Shown here piece by piece: positions 27,790-38,937 of a DNA stretch of 64,000 nt. Numbering within the stretch: the stretch's first letter is position 1; every line of letters starts with the position of its first letter. Source of the DNA: Tomitella cavernea (GTDB lineage: Bacteria; Actinomycetota; Actinomycetes; Mycobacteriales; Mycobacteriaceae); assembly GCF_016599145.1 (NCBI RefSeq), contig NZ_JAENKO010000004.1, positions 62,001 through 126,000 of the forward strand, read 5' to 3'. A program made the translations under genes and the position numbers. The notes below the pieces were generated by a model. The model ran no database searches. It was given only the letters and a program-made list of their open reading frames with translations, and was not told where the DNA came from.

Positions 27790-29043
27790 TCAGCGCCGCT
27801 TCCGCCGCTTCGATGACGGCCGCGCCCCGGGGCGCGGCTTCGTCGCCGTGCCGGGTACGCCCGCCCGCGGCCTGTCGCCGCCTGCCGCATCGGCATCGCC
27901 TGCGTCCGCGCCGCCGCCCGCGTCATCGGCGGAGGCGTCATCGGCGGAGTCTTCGGCCTCACCGGCTGCGATGTGGGCGGCCGTCGCGGCGCGCTCCTCG
28001 GCGCGGGCGCGCCGTTCGAAGACCTTCTTGTTGTGTCCCTTGATCCTCGCGTGCATCTTCTTGAATGTCACAAGCAGCGGCGTGGCCGTGCAGATGGACG
28101 AGTAGGTGCCCACGGTGATGCCGATGAGCAGCACCAGCGCCAGGTCCTTGAGCGTGCCCACGCCGAGCATCCACACCGCGATCACCATCAGCGCGAGGAT
28201 GGGCAAGATCGTGGTGAGCGAGGTGTTGATCGAGCGCATGAGCGTCTGGTTGACCGCCAGGTTCGCCTGCTCCGCATAGGTGCGTCTGCGTTGGTGGAAC
28301 AACCCCTCGACGTTCTCCTCCACCTTGTCGAAGACCACCACCGTGTCGTAAAGCGAGTAGCCGAGGATCGTCAGCAGACCGATGACCGTCGCCGGCGACA
28401 CCTCGAATCCGACGAGCGAGTAGATGCCGGACGTGACGATCAGGTCCAACAGCACCGCCAGCAGTGCAGCGAAGGCCATGTCGCGTTCGAATCTGATGGC
28501 GATGTACACCCCCACCAGCACCAGGAAGACGACGAGGGCGAAGATCGCCTTCTTCGTGATCTCTCCGCCCCAGGTGGAGCTGACGGCCGAGACGCCGATC
28601 GTGTCGATCGTGGGCGCGCCGTCCGCCCCCACGGGCTGGAACGCGTCGAACAGTGCCTGCCGGAGCTCCACGGACTGCGGCACGCTCAGCGTCTCCGCCT
28701 GGATGAGGATCGACGCCGACCCGCCTGAGCCGACCGTCTGCACCGACACCGGCTCGTTGCCGATGGTGTCCTCGAACACGTCCGAGACCTCGCTGGTGGT
28801 GGTCTGCGAGGTGGTGGGGAAGGTGATGCGCGACCCGCCCTCGAAGTCGATGCCGAAGGTGAACCCGCGGATGGCGATGCTCAGGACGCACACGAGCACC
28901 ACGACGCCGGTGACGATGTAGAACTGCCTGCGCCGCGGGATGATCCGGAACGCGCCGGTGCCGGTGTAGAGCCTGGCGAAGAACCCCCGGCCCCCACTCG
29001 ACGGCGGCGGGGTCTTGACCGCCGCGGTGGTGTTCTCGCCCAT
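27790..29043 (-). CDS. secF: Protein translocase subunit SecF
   Basis: 417 residues. SecD/F-type RND-fold membrane protein with six transmembrane segments and a periplasmic domain; D/G-containing GIDFEGGSRITFP and the later LGYSLYDTVVVFDKVEEN motif are conserved. With SecD it supports protein export using the proton motive force. ATG one base after the secD stop. The last ~70 residues form an Ala/Asp/Gly-rich and Arg/Lys-rich tail common to actinobacterial SecF. Operon yajC-secD-secF-lipoprotein. Confidence 0.96.
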   Translation of the reverse strand: MGENTTAAVKTPPPSSGGRGFFARLYTGTGAFRIIPRRRQFYIVTGVVVLVCVLSIAIRGFTFGIDFEGGSRITFPTTSQTTTSEVSDVFEDTIGNEPVSVQTVGSGGSASILIQAETLSVPQSVELRQALFDAFQPVGADGAPTIDTIGVSAVSSTWGGEITKKAIFALVVFLVLVGVYIAIRFERDMAFAALLAVLLDLIVTSGIYSLVGFEVSPATVIGLLTILGYSLYDTVVVFDKVEENVEGLFHQRRRTYAEQANLAVNQTLMRSINTSLTTILPILALMVIAVWMLGVGTLKDLALVLLIGITVGTYSSICTATPLLVTFKKMHARIKGHNKKVFERRARAEERAATAAHIAAGEAEDSADDASADDAGGGADAGDADAAGGDRPRAGVPGTATKPRPGARPSSKRRKRR

Positions 29044-29044
29044 C

Positions 29045-30850
29045 TCAGCTCTCCTTCGCAGCCGCGGCCATAGCCGCCGCCTTGCGTTCGCGGGCCACGT
29101 CGGACATCGCTCCGAGTCCGTTCCAGCGGGGGTTCGCCGCCCACGCCTTGGTGGACGCGATGTGCAGCAGCGGGTGCGTCACCAGGAACACCACGACGAG
29201 GTCGAGGATCGTCGTGAGGCCCAACGTGAACGCGAAGCCCTTGACGTCGCCGATCGCCAGGAAGTACAGCACCGCCGCGCCGATGATGCTCACCGTGTTG
29301 CCGGACAGGATGGTGCGGCGTGCGCGCGCCCATCCACGCGGCACCGCCGAGCGGAAACTGCGCCCCTCGCGTATCTCGTCCTTGACTCGTTCGAAGTAGA
29401 CGACGAACGAGTCGGCCGTGGTGCCGATGCCGATGATGAGACCCGCGATACCCGCGAGGTCCAGGCTGTATCCGATCGATCTGCCGAGCAGCACCAGCAG
29501 AGCGTAGACGAGGATGCCGGACAGGATCAGCGACAGAGAGATCAGCACGCCCAGCACGCGGTAGTAGGCCAGGCAGTACAGCAGCACGAGGATCAGACCG
29601 ACCAGACCGGCGATGAGGCCGGCCTTGAGCGAGGAGAGCCCCAGTGTGGCCGAGACCGTCTTGGCGTCGGACTGCGAGAACGACAGCGGAAGCGAACCGT
29701 ACTTGAGCTGGTTGGCCAGCGACTGCGCCTCGGACTGCGAGAAGTTGCCGTAGATGGACGTCGCGCTGCCGGCGGGCGTGACGCCCTGAATGACCGGTGC
29801 GCTGATCACCTCGGTGTCGAGGACGAAGGCGGCGCGCTTCTGCAGGTTCTCGCGGGTGAAATCCGCCCACACCTGGCTGGCGTCCGGCTTGAACTCCAGC
29901 GAGACGATGTAGCCGCCCTGCTGCTGGTCGAACTGCGACTGAGCGTTGGAGATCTGCTCGCCCTTGATGATGGCCGGGCCGAGCAGCATCACCTCCTGCC
30001 CGTTGGCGTTGCAGGCGACGAGCGGCAGCGCCGGGTCGTCGTTGCCGCGCAGCGGGTCCTCCCCGACGCACCCGGTGGCCGCGAGGTCGCTCATCGACTG
30101 CTGCTGCACCGCAGGGTCGGTGCTCTGCCGGGTCTTCTTGGCGGCTTCGATCTCCTCACGGGCCTTGTCCGTCAACGCAGCCTCGGCCGGAGACTGTGTC
30201 GACGTGCCCGGCGCGGTCGACACGTCGCCCCCTGCCGGGGCCGGAGTCGGGGCCGGGGCGTTCTCGCCGGACGCCGGAGCGGACTCGTCGCCGGGCGCGG
30301 CGAGCGGGTAAACGCGGTTTTGGGGGGCGGGCGCCCCGTCAGACTGGGCCGGCGCCCCGCCGGATGATCCCGACGCGGGCACGGACGGCGCGGCCGGGTT
30401 CTCCGGCGCGGGCGGTGCCGCGGGGGCAGCGGGATTCGCGGGGGCGGGTTGCGCTCCGGCGGCCGCGCCGATGGGCTGCGACTGCAGGACCGGGCGGATC
30501 GTCAGCTTGGCCGTCTGCCCGAGACTCTTGGCGGCCTCGCCGTCGCTACCGGGAACGGTGATGACGATGTTGTCGCCGTCCACCACCACGCTGGCACCGG
30601 AGACGCCAAGGCCGTTGACCCGGGACTCGATGATCTTGCGCGCCTGGTCCAGGCTCTCATCACTGGGGCTGCTGCCGTCCGGCGTGCGCGCGGTGAGCGT
30701 GACGGACGTCCCGCCCTGCAGGTCGATACCCAGCTGAGGCGTCGGCTCGCGGTCGCCCGTGAAGAACACGAGCGCGTACAGCACTGCGACGATGACGCCG
30801 AACAACGCAAGGTAGCGGGCGGGATGGAACTGCCCGGATTTTTTCGCCAC
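29045..30850 (-). CDS. secD: Protein translocase subunit SecD
   Basis: 601 residues from the GTG at 30850 (VAKKSGQFHPARYLALFG), which has GAGGGG about 11 bases upstream. N-terminal membrane segment, D/G motif (LGIDLQGGTSVTL), a long Ala/Pro/Gly/Ser-rich insert in the periplasmic domain (about residues 150-260, including two clusters of short PAP repeats), then the C-terminal five-helix membrane domain with GLIIGIGTTADSFVVYFERVKDEIREG. The insert is larger than in E. coli SecD and is of the type seen in mycobacterial SecD. Coupled to secF. Confidence 0.95.
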   Translation of the reverse strand: MAKKSGQFHPARYLALFGVIVAVLYALVFFTGDREPTPQLGIDLQGGTSVTLTARTPDGSSPSDESLDQARKIIESRVNGLGVSGASVVVDGDNIVITVPGSDGEAAKSLGQTAKLTIRPVLQSQPIGAAAGAQPAPANPAAPAAPPAPENPAAPSVPASGSSGGAPAQSDGAPAPQNRVYPLAAPGDESAPASGENAPAPTPAPAGGDVSTAPGTSTQSPAEAALTDKAREEIEAAKKTRQSTDPAVQQQSMSDLAATGCVGEDPLRGNDDPALPLVACNANGQEVMLLGPAIIKGEQISNAQSQFDQQQGGYIVSLEFKPDASQVWADFTRENLQKRAAFVLDTEVISAPVIQGVTPAGSATSIYGNFSQSEAQSLANQLKYGSLPLSFSQSDAKTVSATLGLSSLKAGLIAGLVGLILVLLYCLAYYRVLGVLISLSLILSGILVYALLVLLGRSIGYSLDLAGIAGLIIGIGTTADSFVVYFERVKDEIREGRSFRSAVPRGWARARRTILSGNTVSIIGAAVLYFLAIGDVKGFAFTLGLTTILDLVVVFLVTHPLLHIASTKAWAANPRWNGLGAMSDVARERKAAAMAAAAKES

Positions 30851-31039
30851 GACGCGCGAATCCCCTCGGTGGTGTCGGTGGAACGGTGTTGGTGTGGTTG
30901 TGCCGGGGCATGCCGCGCCCCGGTTCCCCCCTACCGAACCGGACGCGCCCCACGGCTGCGCATCGGCGGACACCCCTGTGGCAATCTACTCGACTGTCCC
31001 GCCACGGGGGTGATCCGCGTTGCGCCTCCGGTCAGATTG

Positions 31040-31492
31040 TCACGATTCGGCCGCGTCGCCATCGCGACGGCCCCGGTCCGATCCGCGGCGTGCCCCGTCG
31101 TCCTGCGCGTCGCCCGCGAAGTCCTCAGGCGTGAGGTCGTCCGCGGAGAAGCCCTCGATGTCGTCCTCGGTGAACCCGTCCTGCACGTCGTCCTCGTCGG
31201 ACCGGTCGTATCCGGCGTCCGCGTCCTCGGCCGTGTCGCCGGTGAGGCGCTCACGGATGGCGATGCGCTCCCAGCGGGTGACGACGCCGGGCGCGATCTC
31301 GAGATCGACCGTGGTCTCCTGCAGGTCCGTGACCTCAGCGTGCATGCCCGAGGTGGTCATCACCTCGTCGCCGACAGCGAGGTTCGCCTGGGTCTCCTGC
31401 GTCTGGCGCATCGCCTTCTTCTGGCGGCGCGTCGTCAAGAACAACGGCACCATGAGCACCAGAAGGATGAGAATGAAAATGATTCCGTCCAC
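31040..31492 (-). CDS. yajC: Preprotein translocase subunit YajC
   Basis: 150 residues. GTG start (VDGIIFILILLVLMVPLFLTTR), GAGG about nine bases upstream; longer frames upstream look non-coding. One N-terminal membrane helix, then the YajC core (KKAMRQTQETQANLAVGDEVMTTSGMHAEVTDLQETTVDLEIAPGV). The last 50 residues are a strongly acidic tail (DEDDVQDGFTEDDIEGFSADDL...). YajC associates with SecD-SecF. It lies 189 bp upstream of secD, far enough for its own terminator or a secD promoter, and follows ruvB. Confidence 0.92.
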   Translation of the reverse strand: MDGIIFILILLVLMVPLFLTTRRQKKAMRQTQETQANLAVGDEVMTTSGMHAEVTDLQETTVDLEIAPGVVTRWERIAIRERLTGDTAEDADAGYDRSDEDDVQDGFTEDDIEGFSADDLTPEDFAGDAQDDGARRGSDRGRRDGDAAES

Positions 31493-31597
31493 GCGATCGA
31501 CCTCGCCCAACTCTCGAAACGTCACTTCGTGCGCGTGATCGCACGAACCACCAGTGTGCCACCTGCGGCATAGGCGCGCCGCCACGGTACCGCCGGA

Positions 31598-32770
31598 TCA
31601 CTCGGCGGGCCGCACCTCAATCCCGCCGTACACGAGCCCCTCCGGCGGCGTGAGCCCCAGATGGTGCCAGCCGGCCGCGGTGGCGACCCGGCCTCGGGGC
31701 GTCCGCGCGATCATGCCCGCCCGCACCAGGAACGGCTCGCAGACCTCCTCGACGGTGCCGGACTCCTCCCCCACCGCCACCGCCAACGTGCCGACGCCGA
31801 CCGGGCCCCCGCGGAAGCTGCGGACGAGCGCGGCCAGCACCGACCGGTCCAACCGGTCCAACCCGGCCTCGTCGACGTCGTAGACCTGCAACGCCGCCCG
31901 TGCGACGGCCAGGGTGACCGTGCCGTCGGATCGCACGTCCGCGTAGTCGCGCACCCGGCGCAGCAGCCTGTTGGCGATGCGGGGCGTGCCGCGCGAACGG
32001 CCCGCGATCTCCCGCGCCGCCGACGGCTGCAGGTCCACCCCGAGGATGGTGGCGGATCGCCGCAGGACGTGCTCGAGTTCGCCCGGCTCGTAGAAGTCCA
32101 TGTGGGCGGTGAAGCCGAACCGGTCGCGCAGCGGCCCCGTCAGTGCCCCGGACCGCGTGGTGGCCCCCACCAGGGTGAACGGCGCCACGTCCAGGGGAAT
32201 CGACGTGGCGCCGGGCCCCTTGCCCACCACCACGTCCACACGGAAGTCCTCCATCGCCAGGTACAGCATCTCCTCGGCGGGCCGGGCCATGCGGTGGATC
32301 TCGTCGATGAAGAGGACGTCGCCCTCGACCAGGTTGCTCAGCATGGCGGCCAGGTCGCCCGCCCGCTCCAGCGCCGGGCCGGAGGTCATCCGCAGCGACG
32401 TACCCAGCTCTGTGGCGATGATCATGGCCAGCGACGTCTTGCCCAGGCCCGGCGGACCGGACAGGAGGATGTGGTCCGGCGTGACGGCCCGTTTCATGGC
32501 GCCGGAGAGCACCAGGTGCAGTTGTTCGCGCACGCGCGGCTGGCCGATGAAGTCGTCGAGCGTCTTCGGACGCAGCCCCGAATCGGTGTCGCCGTCGCCG
32601 GAGATCATCGTCGCGCGCATCGTCTCGTCGCCATCGGCGAATCCTCCCGGAGCGTCCCCGCCGTTGAACGCTGAATCCCCGGCCGCCCCGTTGTCGAAGG
32701 CCTCGTCGTCAAAGCTCCCGGCATCGTATGCACCGGCATCGGATCCGTACCCGTATCCGTCCGTGCTCAT
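31598..32770 (-). CDS. ruvB: Holliday junction branch migration ATPase RuvB
   Basis: 390 residues. AAA+ motor: Walker [15 protein letters not shown] (about 102-115), Walker B LFIDEIHR, sensor [18 protein letters not shown], and the C-terminal winged helix. ATG overlaps the ruvA stop (ATGA at 32767-32770). The RuvB core begins near residue 66 ([19 protein letters not shown]); the preceding stretch ([27 protein letters not shown]...) is a Gly/Asp/Ala-rich extension, longer than the usual 10-25 residues of mycobacterial RuvB. It works with RuvA and RuvC in recombinational repair. Confidence 0.95.
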   Translation of the reverse strand: MSTDGYGYGSDAGAYDAGSFDDEAFDNGAAGDSAFNGGDAPGGFADGDETMRATMISGDGDTDSGLRPKTLDDFIGQPRVREQLHLVLSGAMKRAVTPDHILLSGPPGLGKTSLAMIIATELGTSLRMTSGPALERAGDLAAMLSNLVEGDVLFIDEIHRMARPAEEMLYLAMEDFRVDVVVGKGPGATSIPLDVAPFTLVGATTRSGALTGPLRDRFGFTAHMDFYEPGELEHVLRRSATILGVDLQPSAAREIAGRSRGTPRIANRLLRRVRDYADVRSDGTVTLAVARAALQVYDVDEAGLDRLDRSVLAALVRSFRGGPVGVGTLAVAVGEESGTVEEVCEPFLVRAGMIARTPRGRVATAAGWHHLGLTPPEGLVYGGIEVRPAE

Positions 32771-33387
32771 CGCGCGCGCCCGAGCTTGGACAGCGCGCTG
32801 CGCAGCACCGCAGAGACGTCCTCCGCACCCGGGGCGCCGGTGGACTCGGCGAGAACCACGTCCGTGGCCTGCTCGGCCCCGGCGACAGGGAAGCCCAGCC
32901 CCACCAGGCCGTCCACCACCTGCTCGCGCACGCCGGACAGCACAGGCTCCGGTGCGCCCGGTATCCCGGCGGGCGCCGGGCCGGACACCGCTGCCACCTT
33001 GTCGCGCAGCTCGACGATCATCCGTTCCGCCGTGCGCTTGCCGATGCCCGGCACCCGCGTGAGCGTCTTGACATCCTCAGCGCTCAACGCGGCGGAGAGT
33101 GCATCCGGCTCCAGCACGGCGAGGATCGCCATCGCCAGGCGCGGGCCCACCCCGGATACCGTCTGCACCAGGGCGAACAGCTCGCGCGACGGCGGGCCGT
33201 CGAACCCGTAGAGCGTCATCGAGTCTTCGCGGACCACCAACGTGGTGGTCAGCGCGGCCTGTTCACCCCGCCGGAGCGCGCCCAGCGTGGCGGGCGTGGC
33301 GTGCACCCGGTAGCCCAGGCCGCCCACGTCGATCACCGTGTGGTCGAGGCCCACGTGCAGCACCTCGCCGCGCACCGAGTCGATCAT
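32767..33387 (-). CDS. ruvA: Holliday junction DNA helicase subunit RuvA
   Basis: 206 residues. Begins [28 protein letters not shown], an intact N-terminal OB-fold, followed by the two helix-hairpin-helix motifs ([15 protein letters not shown] and [18 protein letters not shown]) and the C-terminal RuvB-binding domain. Binds four-way junctions and loads RuvB. Coupled to ruvB by an ATGA overlap; 114 bp follow the ruvC stop, so ruvC-ruvA-ruvB is one transcription unit or nearly so. Confidence 0.96.
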   Translation of the reverse strand: MIDSVRGEVLHVGLDHTVIDVGGLGYRVHATPATLGALRRGEQAALTTTLVVREDSMTLYGFDGPPSRELFALVQTVSGVGPRLAMAILAVLEPDALSAALSAEDVKTLTRVPGIGKRTAERMIVELRDKVAAVSGPAPAGIPGAPEPVLSGVREQVVDGLVGLGFPVAGAEQATDVVLAESTGAPGAEDVSAVLRSALSKLGRAR

Positions 33388-33501
33388 CGCGCGCCCGTCA
33401 CCCCTTCATCACTCGTCGAGACTGTCCATCCATCGCCCGGCGGCACCGTCCGCTCGCGGCCGAACGCCCCGCGCGGCCGCCCCGTCACCGCCGCACCACT
33501 A

Positions 33502-34086
33502 TCACCGCTGCGCCCCCGCCTGCCGCCGCGCACGCCGCTCCCGGGCCAGCCGCGATTTGAAAGCCTTCTCCTGCTCGCGCGCCCGCTCCTCCGCCTCCGC
33601 CATCCGGGCGATCATGGGCGCCCGCCAACAGTGGCAGATGGCCAGCGCCAGCGCGTCCGCGGCATCCGCGGGCGACGGCGGCTTCTGCAATCCCAGGATG
33701 CGCGTGACCATGGCCGTGACCTGCGCCTTGCCCGCGGTGCCGTTGCCGGTGACCGCGGCCTTGACCTCGCTGGGGGTGTGGAAGCACACGTCGATGCCCC
33801 GGCGCGCCGCCGCCAGCGCCACCACTCCCCCCGCCTGCGCCGTCCCCATCGCGGTACGCACGTTGTGCTGGGCGAACACACGCTCCACCGCCACCACTTG
33901 CGGCTTGTGCGTGTCCATCCAGTACTCGGCGGCGTCCGCCACAAGCAGCAGCCGCCGGGCCAGGTCAAGGTCCGACGGCGTGCGCACCACGTCCACGTCC
34001 AGAGCCGTGACCTTCCGCCCCGTGCCGCCCTCGACGAGGGACATGCCGCAGCGCGTCAGCCCGGGGTCGACGCCCATCACCCGCAC
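33502..34086 (-). CDS. ruvC: Crossover junction endodeoxyribonuclease RuvC
   Basis: 194 residues. RNase H-fold resolvase with the catalytic acids in [11 protein letters not shown] (first Asp), the [16 protein letters not shown] segment, and the [12 protein letters not shown] motif. GTG start ([10 protein letters not shown]); a second possible start is the ATG two codons in. It cuts Holliday junctions that RuvAB moves. The last ~25 residues are Arg/Ala-rich. Preceded by a strong inverted repeat and yebC. Confidence 0.95.
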   Translation of the reverse strand: MRVMGVDPGLTRCGMSLVEGGTGRKVTALDVDVVRTPSDLDLARRLLLVADAAEYWMDTHKPQVVAVERVFAQHNVRTAMGTAQAGGVVALAAARRGIDVCFHTPSEVKAAVTGNGTAGKAQVTAMVTRILGLQKPPSPADAADALALAICHCWRAPMIARMAEAEERAREQEKAFKSRLARERRARRQAGAQR

Positions 34087-34160
34087 GCCGGCACCATCCT
34101 CACCCTGCCCACTCTCCCCTCGCCGACACGCAACTCCGAACTACTGTTCGAGACACTAAT

Positions 34161-34208
34161 GCACGACACCCCGTACGTCGAACACCGGCGACGTACGGGG
34201 TGTCGTGC
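34161..34208 (-). terminator. Perfect 20-bp inverted repeat (hairpin) between yebC and ruvC
   Basis: Arm 34161-34180, 8-base loop, and exact complement 34189-34208, with no mismatch. It is 48 bases past the yebC stop and 75 bases before the ruvC start (minus strand). No T tract follows on either side. It could end transcription of yebC (actinobacterial terminators often lack a T tract) or act as an attenuator before ruvC. The stem is strikingly long and perfect. Confidence 0.75.
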
Positions 34209-34256
34209 GGCGGCGCGGCCGGGGATGCGCCCCGGCCCGGTCCGCGCTCGGTCCGC

Positions 34257-35012
34257 TCAGTCCTCGTCGAGCGCCGCTAGGACCTCGTCGCTCAGGTCGA
34301 CGTTGCTGTAGACGTTCTGCACGTCGTCGCTGTCCTCGAGCGCGTCGATGAGGCGGAGGACCTTCTTGGCGCCGTCGACGTCCACCGGAACAGACACGGA
34401 CGGCTGGAAGCTGGCCTCCGCCGAGTCGTAGTCGATGCCGGCCTCCTGCAGCGCGGTGCGCACCGCGACCAGGTCGGTGGGCTCGCTGATGACCTCGAAG
34501 GACTCGCCCAGGTCGTTGACCTCCTCGGCGCCGGCCTCGAGCACGGCGAGCAGCACGTCGTCCTCGCTCTGGTCGCCCTTCTCCAGCTGCACCACGCCCT
34601 TGCGTGTGAACAGGTAGGACACCGAGCCGGGGTCGGCCATGTTGCCGCCATTGCGGGTCATCGCGGTGCGGACCTCGCCCGCGGCGCGGTTCTTGTTGTC
34701 CGTCAGGCACTCGATGAGCACGGCAACGCCGTTGGGTCCGTAACCCTCGTACATGATCGTCTGCCAGTCGGCGCCGCCCGCCTCCTCGCCGCCCCCGCGC
34801 TTGCGTGCGCGCTCGATGTTGTCGTTGGGGACCGACGACTTCTTGGCCTTCTGGATGGCGTCGTACAGCGTGGGATTGCCGGCGGGATCGCCACCGCCCG
34901 TGCGGGCCGCCACCTCGACATTCTTGACGAGCTTCGCGAACATCTTGCCGCGCTTGGCGTCGATCGCGGCCTTCTTGTGCTTCGTGGTGGCCCATTTGGA
35001 GTGGCCCGACAT
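34257..35012 (-). CDS. yebC: YebC/PmpR-family DNA-binding regulatory protein
   Basis: 251 residues. Begins [46 protein letters not shown], the hallmark of the family, and retains the [11 protein letters not shown]..., [19 protein letters not shown] and [20 protein letters not shown] blocks. Full length. YebC-type proteins act as transcription regulators or, as shown more recently, as translation factors at proline stretches. ATG has AAGGGG upstream. In M. tuberculosis the counterpart Rv2603c also follows the pdxST block. Confidence 0.95.
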   Translation of the reverse strand: MSGHSKWATTKHKKAAIDAKRGKMFAKLVKNVEVAARTGGGDPAGNPTLYDAIQKAKKSSVPNDNIERARKRGGGEEAGGADWQTIMYEGYGPNGVAVLIECLTDNKNRAAGEVRTAMTRNGGNMADPGSVSYLFTRKGVVQLEKGDQSEDDVLLAVLEAGAEEVNDLGESFEVISEPTDLVAVRTALQEAGIDYDSAEASFQPSVSVPVDVDGAKKVLRLIDALEDSDDVQNVYSNVDLSDEVLAALDED

Positions 35013-35115
35013 GCAGTACGCCCCTTCCGAGGTTCCTCTAGCATCGGTTCCTCTCGCATTCGAGAGCAGCCGGAACCACACGCCAGGCGGTGGCCGACTG
35101 TGTTGACACTCGATT

Positions 35116-35790
35116 CTATGCGGCCGCCCGCACCATATCGACAAACAGCCCATGAATCCGGAGGTCCGCGCCCATCTCGGGGTGGAACGACGTGGCCAGC
35201 GCCGCCCCCTGGCGCACCGCCACCGCCCGCTCCGCACCGTCCCGGTCCACCGAAGCGAGCACCTCCACCCCCGGCCCGACGCGCTCGATCCACGGTGCGC
35301 GGATGAACACGGCGCGCACCGGGTCCCCCGTTATGCCGGTGATGCGCAGGTCCGCCTCGAACGAGTCCACCTGCCGGCCGAAGGCGTTGCGCCGCACCGT
35401 CACGTCCAGCGCGCCGAAATGCACCGCGTCGTCGCGCGTATCGAGCACCTCGGATGCGAGCAGGATCATCCCCGCGCAGCTGCCGTACACCGGAAGCCCG
35501 TCCGCCACCGCTTGCTGCACGGGGCCGACCATGTCGAACACGCGCAGCAGCCGGCTCATCGCCGTCGACTCGCCGCCGGGGAACACCAGCCCCGACACGG
35601 AGCCGAGGTCCTCCGCGGACCGCACCGGCATAGCCTCCGCACCGCACGAGCGCAGCGCGGCGAGGTGTTCGCGCACGTCCCCCTGCAGCGCCAGCACGCC
35701 GATCCGGGGTGCGGTACCGCGGCTGCCGGAGGCCGGCGGTGCCGCGTGCAGCGCTCCGTCGACGGGCACGGTCCCCGTGGTCGTGCTCAT
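35116..35790 (-). CDS. pdxT: Pyridoxal 5-phosphate synthase glutaminase subunit
   Basis: 224 residues. Class I glutamine amidotransferase: GGEST motif, nucleophile Cys in GSCAGMILL, and His/Glu in SFHPEMG. It supplies ammonia to PdxS in the ribose 5-phosphate-dependent vitamin B6 pathway. A ~25-residue Ser/Thr/Ala-rich stretch precedes the usual start ([14 protein letters not shown]). The ATG overlaps the tesB stop (ATGA at 35787-35790), which supports this longer start. The order is pdxS-tesB-pdxT. Confidence 0.95.
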   Translation of the reverse strand: MSTTTGTVPVDGALHAAPPASGSRGTAPRIGVLALQGDVREHLAALRSCGAEAMPVRSAEDLGSVSGLVFPGGESTAMSRLLRVFDMVGPVQQAVADGLPVYGSCAGMILLASEVLDTRDDAVHFGALDVTVRRNAFGRQVDSFEADLRITGITGDPVRAVFIRAPWIERVGPGVEVLASVDRDGAERAVAVRQGAALATSFHPEMGADLRIHGLFVDMVRAAA

Positions 35791-36683
35791 GCGCCGTCCT
35801 TGTCGATGGTCGCGCCGTCCTTGGTAGAGGCCGCGCCGTCCTGGGTGATGATCGACGTCCCGCCGCCCGGCGCCACCGGCCGCATGAGCCCCTCCTGCAC
35901 CACCGCGGCCGCCAGCCTGCCGTCGAGCGTGAAGATGCGGCCCTGGGTCAGCGCTCGGCCGAAGCCCGCCGACGGCGATGTCTGGTCGTAGAGCAGCCAC
36001 TCGTCGGCGCGGAACGGCCGCAGGAACCACATGGCGTGATCCAGCGACGCGTTGGCCGTCTCCCGATCACGATGCGGGACCTTCGCCGAGTCCAGCAGCG
36101 TCATGTCGCTCATGTAGGCGAGCGCGCAGATGTGCAGTACCGGGTCGTCCGGGAGCGCCTGACGGTGCCGCATCCACACCCGCTGACGCGAGGCGGTGCC
36201 GGACGTCGCCGACTGTTCGGCGGGCACCATGCGCAGGTCCCAATCGCCCCACTCCTGACCGAACCACAGGCCGTCGTCCGGGTCACCGCTGCTGCGCAGA
36301 TCCGGTAGCTGCTCCGGCCCCGTCACGTCCGGCATGCGGTCCTGGTGCTCGAGACCATCCTCGTGGACGTGGAACGACGCGGACATCGCGAAGATCGTCT
36401 CGCCGTCCTGCACGCCGCTGACTCTGCGCATGCAGAAGCTGCGGCCGTCCTTGACCCGGTCGATCAGGTACACGGTGGGCATCGCGGGGTTGCCGGGCCG
36501 CAGGAAATTCGCGTGCAGCGAGTGCACCTGGAAGCGCGGATCCACGGTGCGTTCCGCCGCAACGAGGGCCTGCCCGGCCACCTGGCCGCCGAAAGTGCGC
36601 TTGAGGAGGGTGTCGACGACGGGCCCACGGTAGATGTCCCGTTCCAGGCGTTCGAGATCGAGGACCGCGCGGATATCCGTCAT
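35787..36683 (-). CDS. tesB: Acyl-CoA thioesterase II
   Basis: 298 residues. Double hot-dog fold: first half [59 protein letters not shown], second half with [33 protein letters not shown] and [38 protein letters not shown]. Releases CoA from fatty acyl-CoA. ATG 36683 is the family start; a longer frame is non-coding looking. The last ~30 residues contain a short repeated TKDGA/DKDGA string. Inserted between the two pdx genes as in M. tuberculosis (Rv2604c-Rv2606c). Confidence 0.93.
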   Translation of the reverse strand: MTDIRAVLDLERLERDIYRGPVVDTLLKRTFGGQVAGQALVAAERTVDPRFQVHSLHANFLRPGNPAMPTVYLIDRVKDGRSFCMRRVSGVQDGETIFAMSASFHVHEDGLEHQDRMPDVTGPEQLPDLRSSGDPDDGLWFGQEWGDWDLRMVPAEQSATSGTASRQRVWMRHRQALPDDPVLHICALAYMSDMTLLDSAKVPHRDRETANASLDHAMWFLRPFRADEWLLYDQTSPSAGFGRALTQGRIFTLDGRLAAAVVQEGLMRPVAPGGGTSIITQDGAASTKDGATIDKDGA

Positions 36684-36796
36684 TCGCCCAGCGTAGTGCA
36701 GGCCCGTCGGGACCCGCCCGCGGGAGCCGGGTGACCGGCACGATGCACCCGACTCCGTCCGGCGCGACACGCAGGCCGGAGTCGGAGCCTGTCAGC

Positions 36797-37717
<921 letters not shown>

Positions 37718-37806
37718 GAAGTGCTCCCTGGTGTGTTGTCGCGGGGTGTCGTTGCCCATCTTATGCCGTTACCCCCCGCACCCTGATTCTGCGGTCGGGA
37801 AGCCGG

Positions 37807-38937
37807 TCAGCGGATCGTGCGGACCTCGTGGGCGCGCTGCCCGCCGAGGCACTCGAGGGCGTCGGGAAGCAGCTCGGCGAGGTCTTGCGGGTAGACCGCG
37901 ACGGCCGATCCCGCCAGGTCCGCAAGCTCGTCGGAGGAGAACCACCGGTGCCCCAGCAACGCGTCGCGCTCGAGCTCGGTCCGTGCCCCCGGCTGCGGTT
38001 CGAAAGTCTCCGTGCGCAGCACGAAGAAGTGCTCCTCCGAATGCATCATCGACCCGTTCCAGGGGAACAACGACAGCCGACGCCAGATGGGCCCGCACAG
38101 CTCCTCGGGCCGCACACGCAGGCCGGTCTCCTCCCACAATTCGCGCACCGCCGCCTCCCGCAACGATTCGCCCGCCTCGACGCCGCCGCCGAAGGTGAAC
38201 CAGAACGGCGCCTCGGAGCGGTGCGGGTCGCGTCCGCGCGCCAGCAGCGCCCGCGCCGCGTCGTCCACCAGCAGAACCCGGGCCGAGATTCTGTTGCCGT
38301 TGCCGGCGGATACGTGCGCATCCTTACCGTTCTCCGCTTCGTCGGAGCCGCTCGCCCCGGCGGCGGGGTACGCGGACACCGCGTTGCGCAGCGACTCCTC
38401 GGTGATGTCGAAGTAGGCGGGCATCTGCGCCGTGCCCCCGAGCCGCAGCCACCGCACGAGCCGCCCGCCTTGCAGCGCACGCGTGTCCCGGACGGCGTCG
38501 TTGTGAAAGCGGCGGGCGATGAGCACCCGCGCATCGGCGTCCGCGAGCTCCGCCGCATGCACGGCGCGCACCGTCGAGGCGTCGACCCCCGCCAGGGCGC
38601 GGGAGAGCGCGTTCTCCGCCCGTTCCCGATCGGACCTGTCGGCGCGCTCGGCCCGCAGCGACAGGTCCACGAGCACCGCCGCGTCGCCGCGTGCCGCAGA
38701 CGATTCCTCTCCCGCTGACGACTCCTCGCCCGCCGAAGACAGCTCGAGGTCGTGGGAGAGAGCCCGGACGACGACGGAGCGCCGGGCGAGCGCCGCGTCG
38801 AGCGCCTGCCAGGCCAGGTCCGTGCGCACGTGCAGCCGGTCGAGCCGGTTCGCCGTGCCGTACGCCCACAGCGCGGCGAGCACCAGCAGCGCGACGACGA
38901 GGCCGACGACGGTGATGGTCAGTGCGGAGATCGTCAT
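37807..38937 (-). CDS. LemA-like membrane domain fused to a Nudix hydrolase domain
   Basis: 376 residues. One N-terminal membrane helix (about 5-27), a helical region resembling LemA (RLDRLHVRTDLAWQALDAALARRSVVVRAL and ARRFHNDAVRDTRAL), then a C-terminal Nudix domain with an intact Nudix box at about residues 251-273 (GGVEAGESLREAAVRELWEETGL). So it is a membrane-anchored Nudix hydrolase with the active domain on the cytoplasmic side. A short Glu/Ser repeat (SSAGEE twice) lies near residue 68-80. ATG overlaps the pimA stop. In M. tuberculosis the equivalent is Rv2609c, next to pimA. The substrate is unknown. Confidence 0.85.
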   Translation of the reverse strand: MTISALTITVVGLVVALLVLAALWAYGTANRLDRLHVRTDLAWQALDAALARRSVVVRALSHDLELSSAGEESSAGEESSAARGDAAVLVDLSLRAERADRSDRERAENALSRALAGVDASTVRAVHAAELADADARVLIARRFHNDAVRDTRALQGGRLVRWLRLGGTAQMPAYFDITEESLRNAVSAYPAAGASGSDEAENGKDAHVSAGNGNRISARVLLVDDAARALLARGRDPHRSEAPFWFTFGGGVEAGESLREAAVRELWEETGLRVRPEELCGPIWRRLSLFPWNGSMMHSEEHFFVLRTETFEPQPGARTELERDALLGHRWFSSDELADLAGSAVAVYPQDLAELLPDALECLGGQRAHEVRTIR

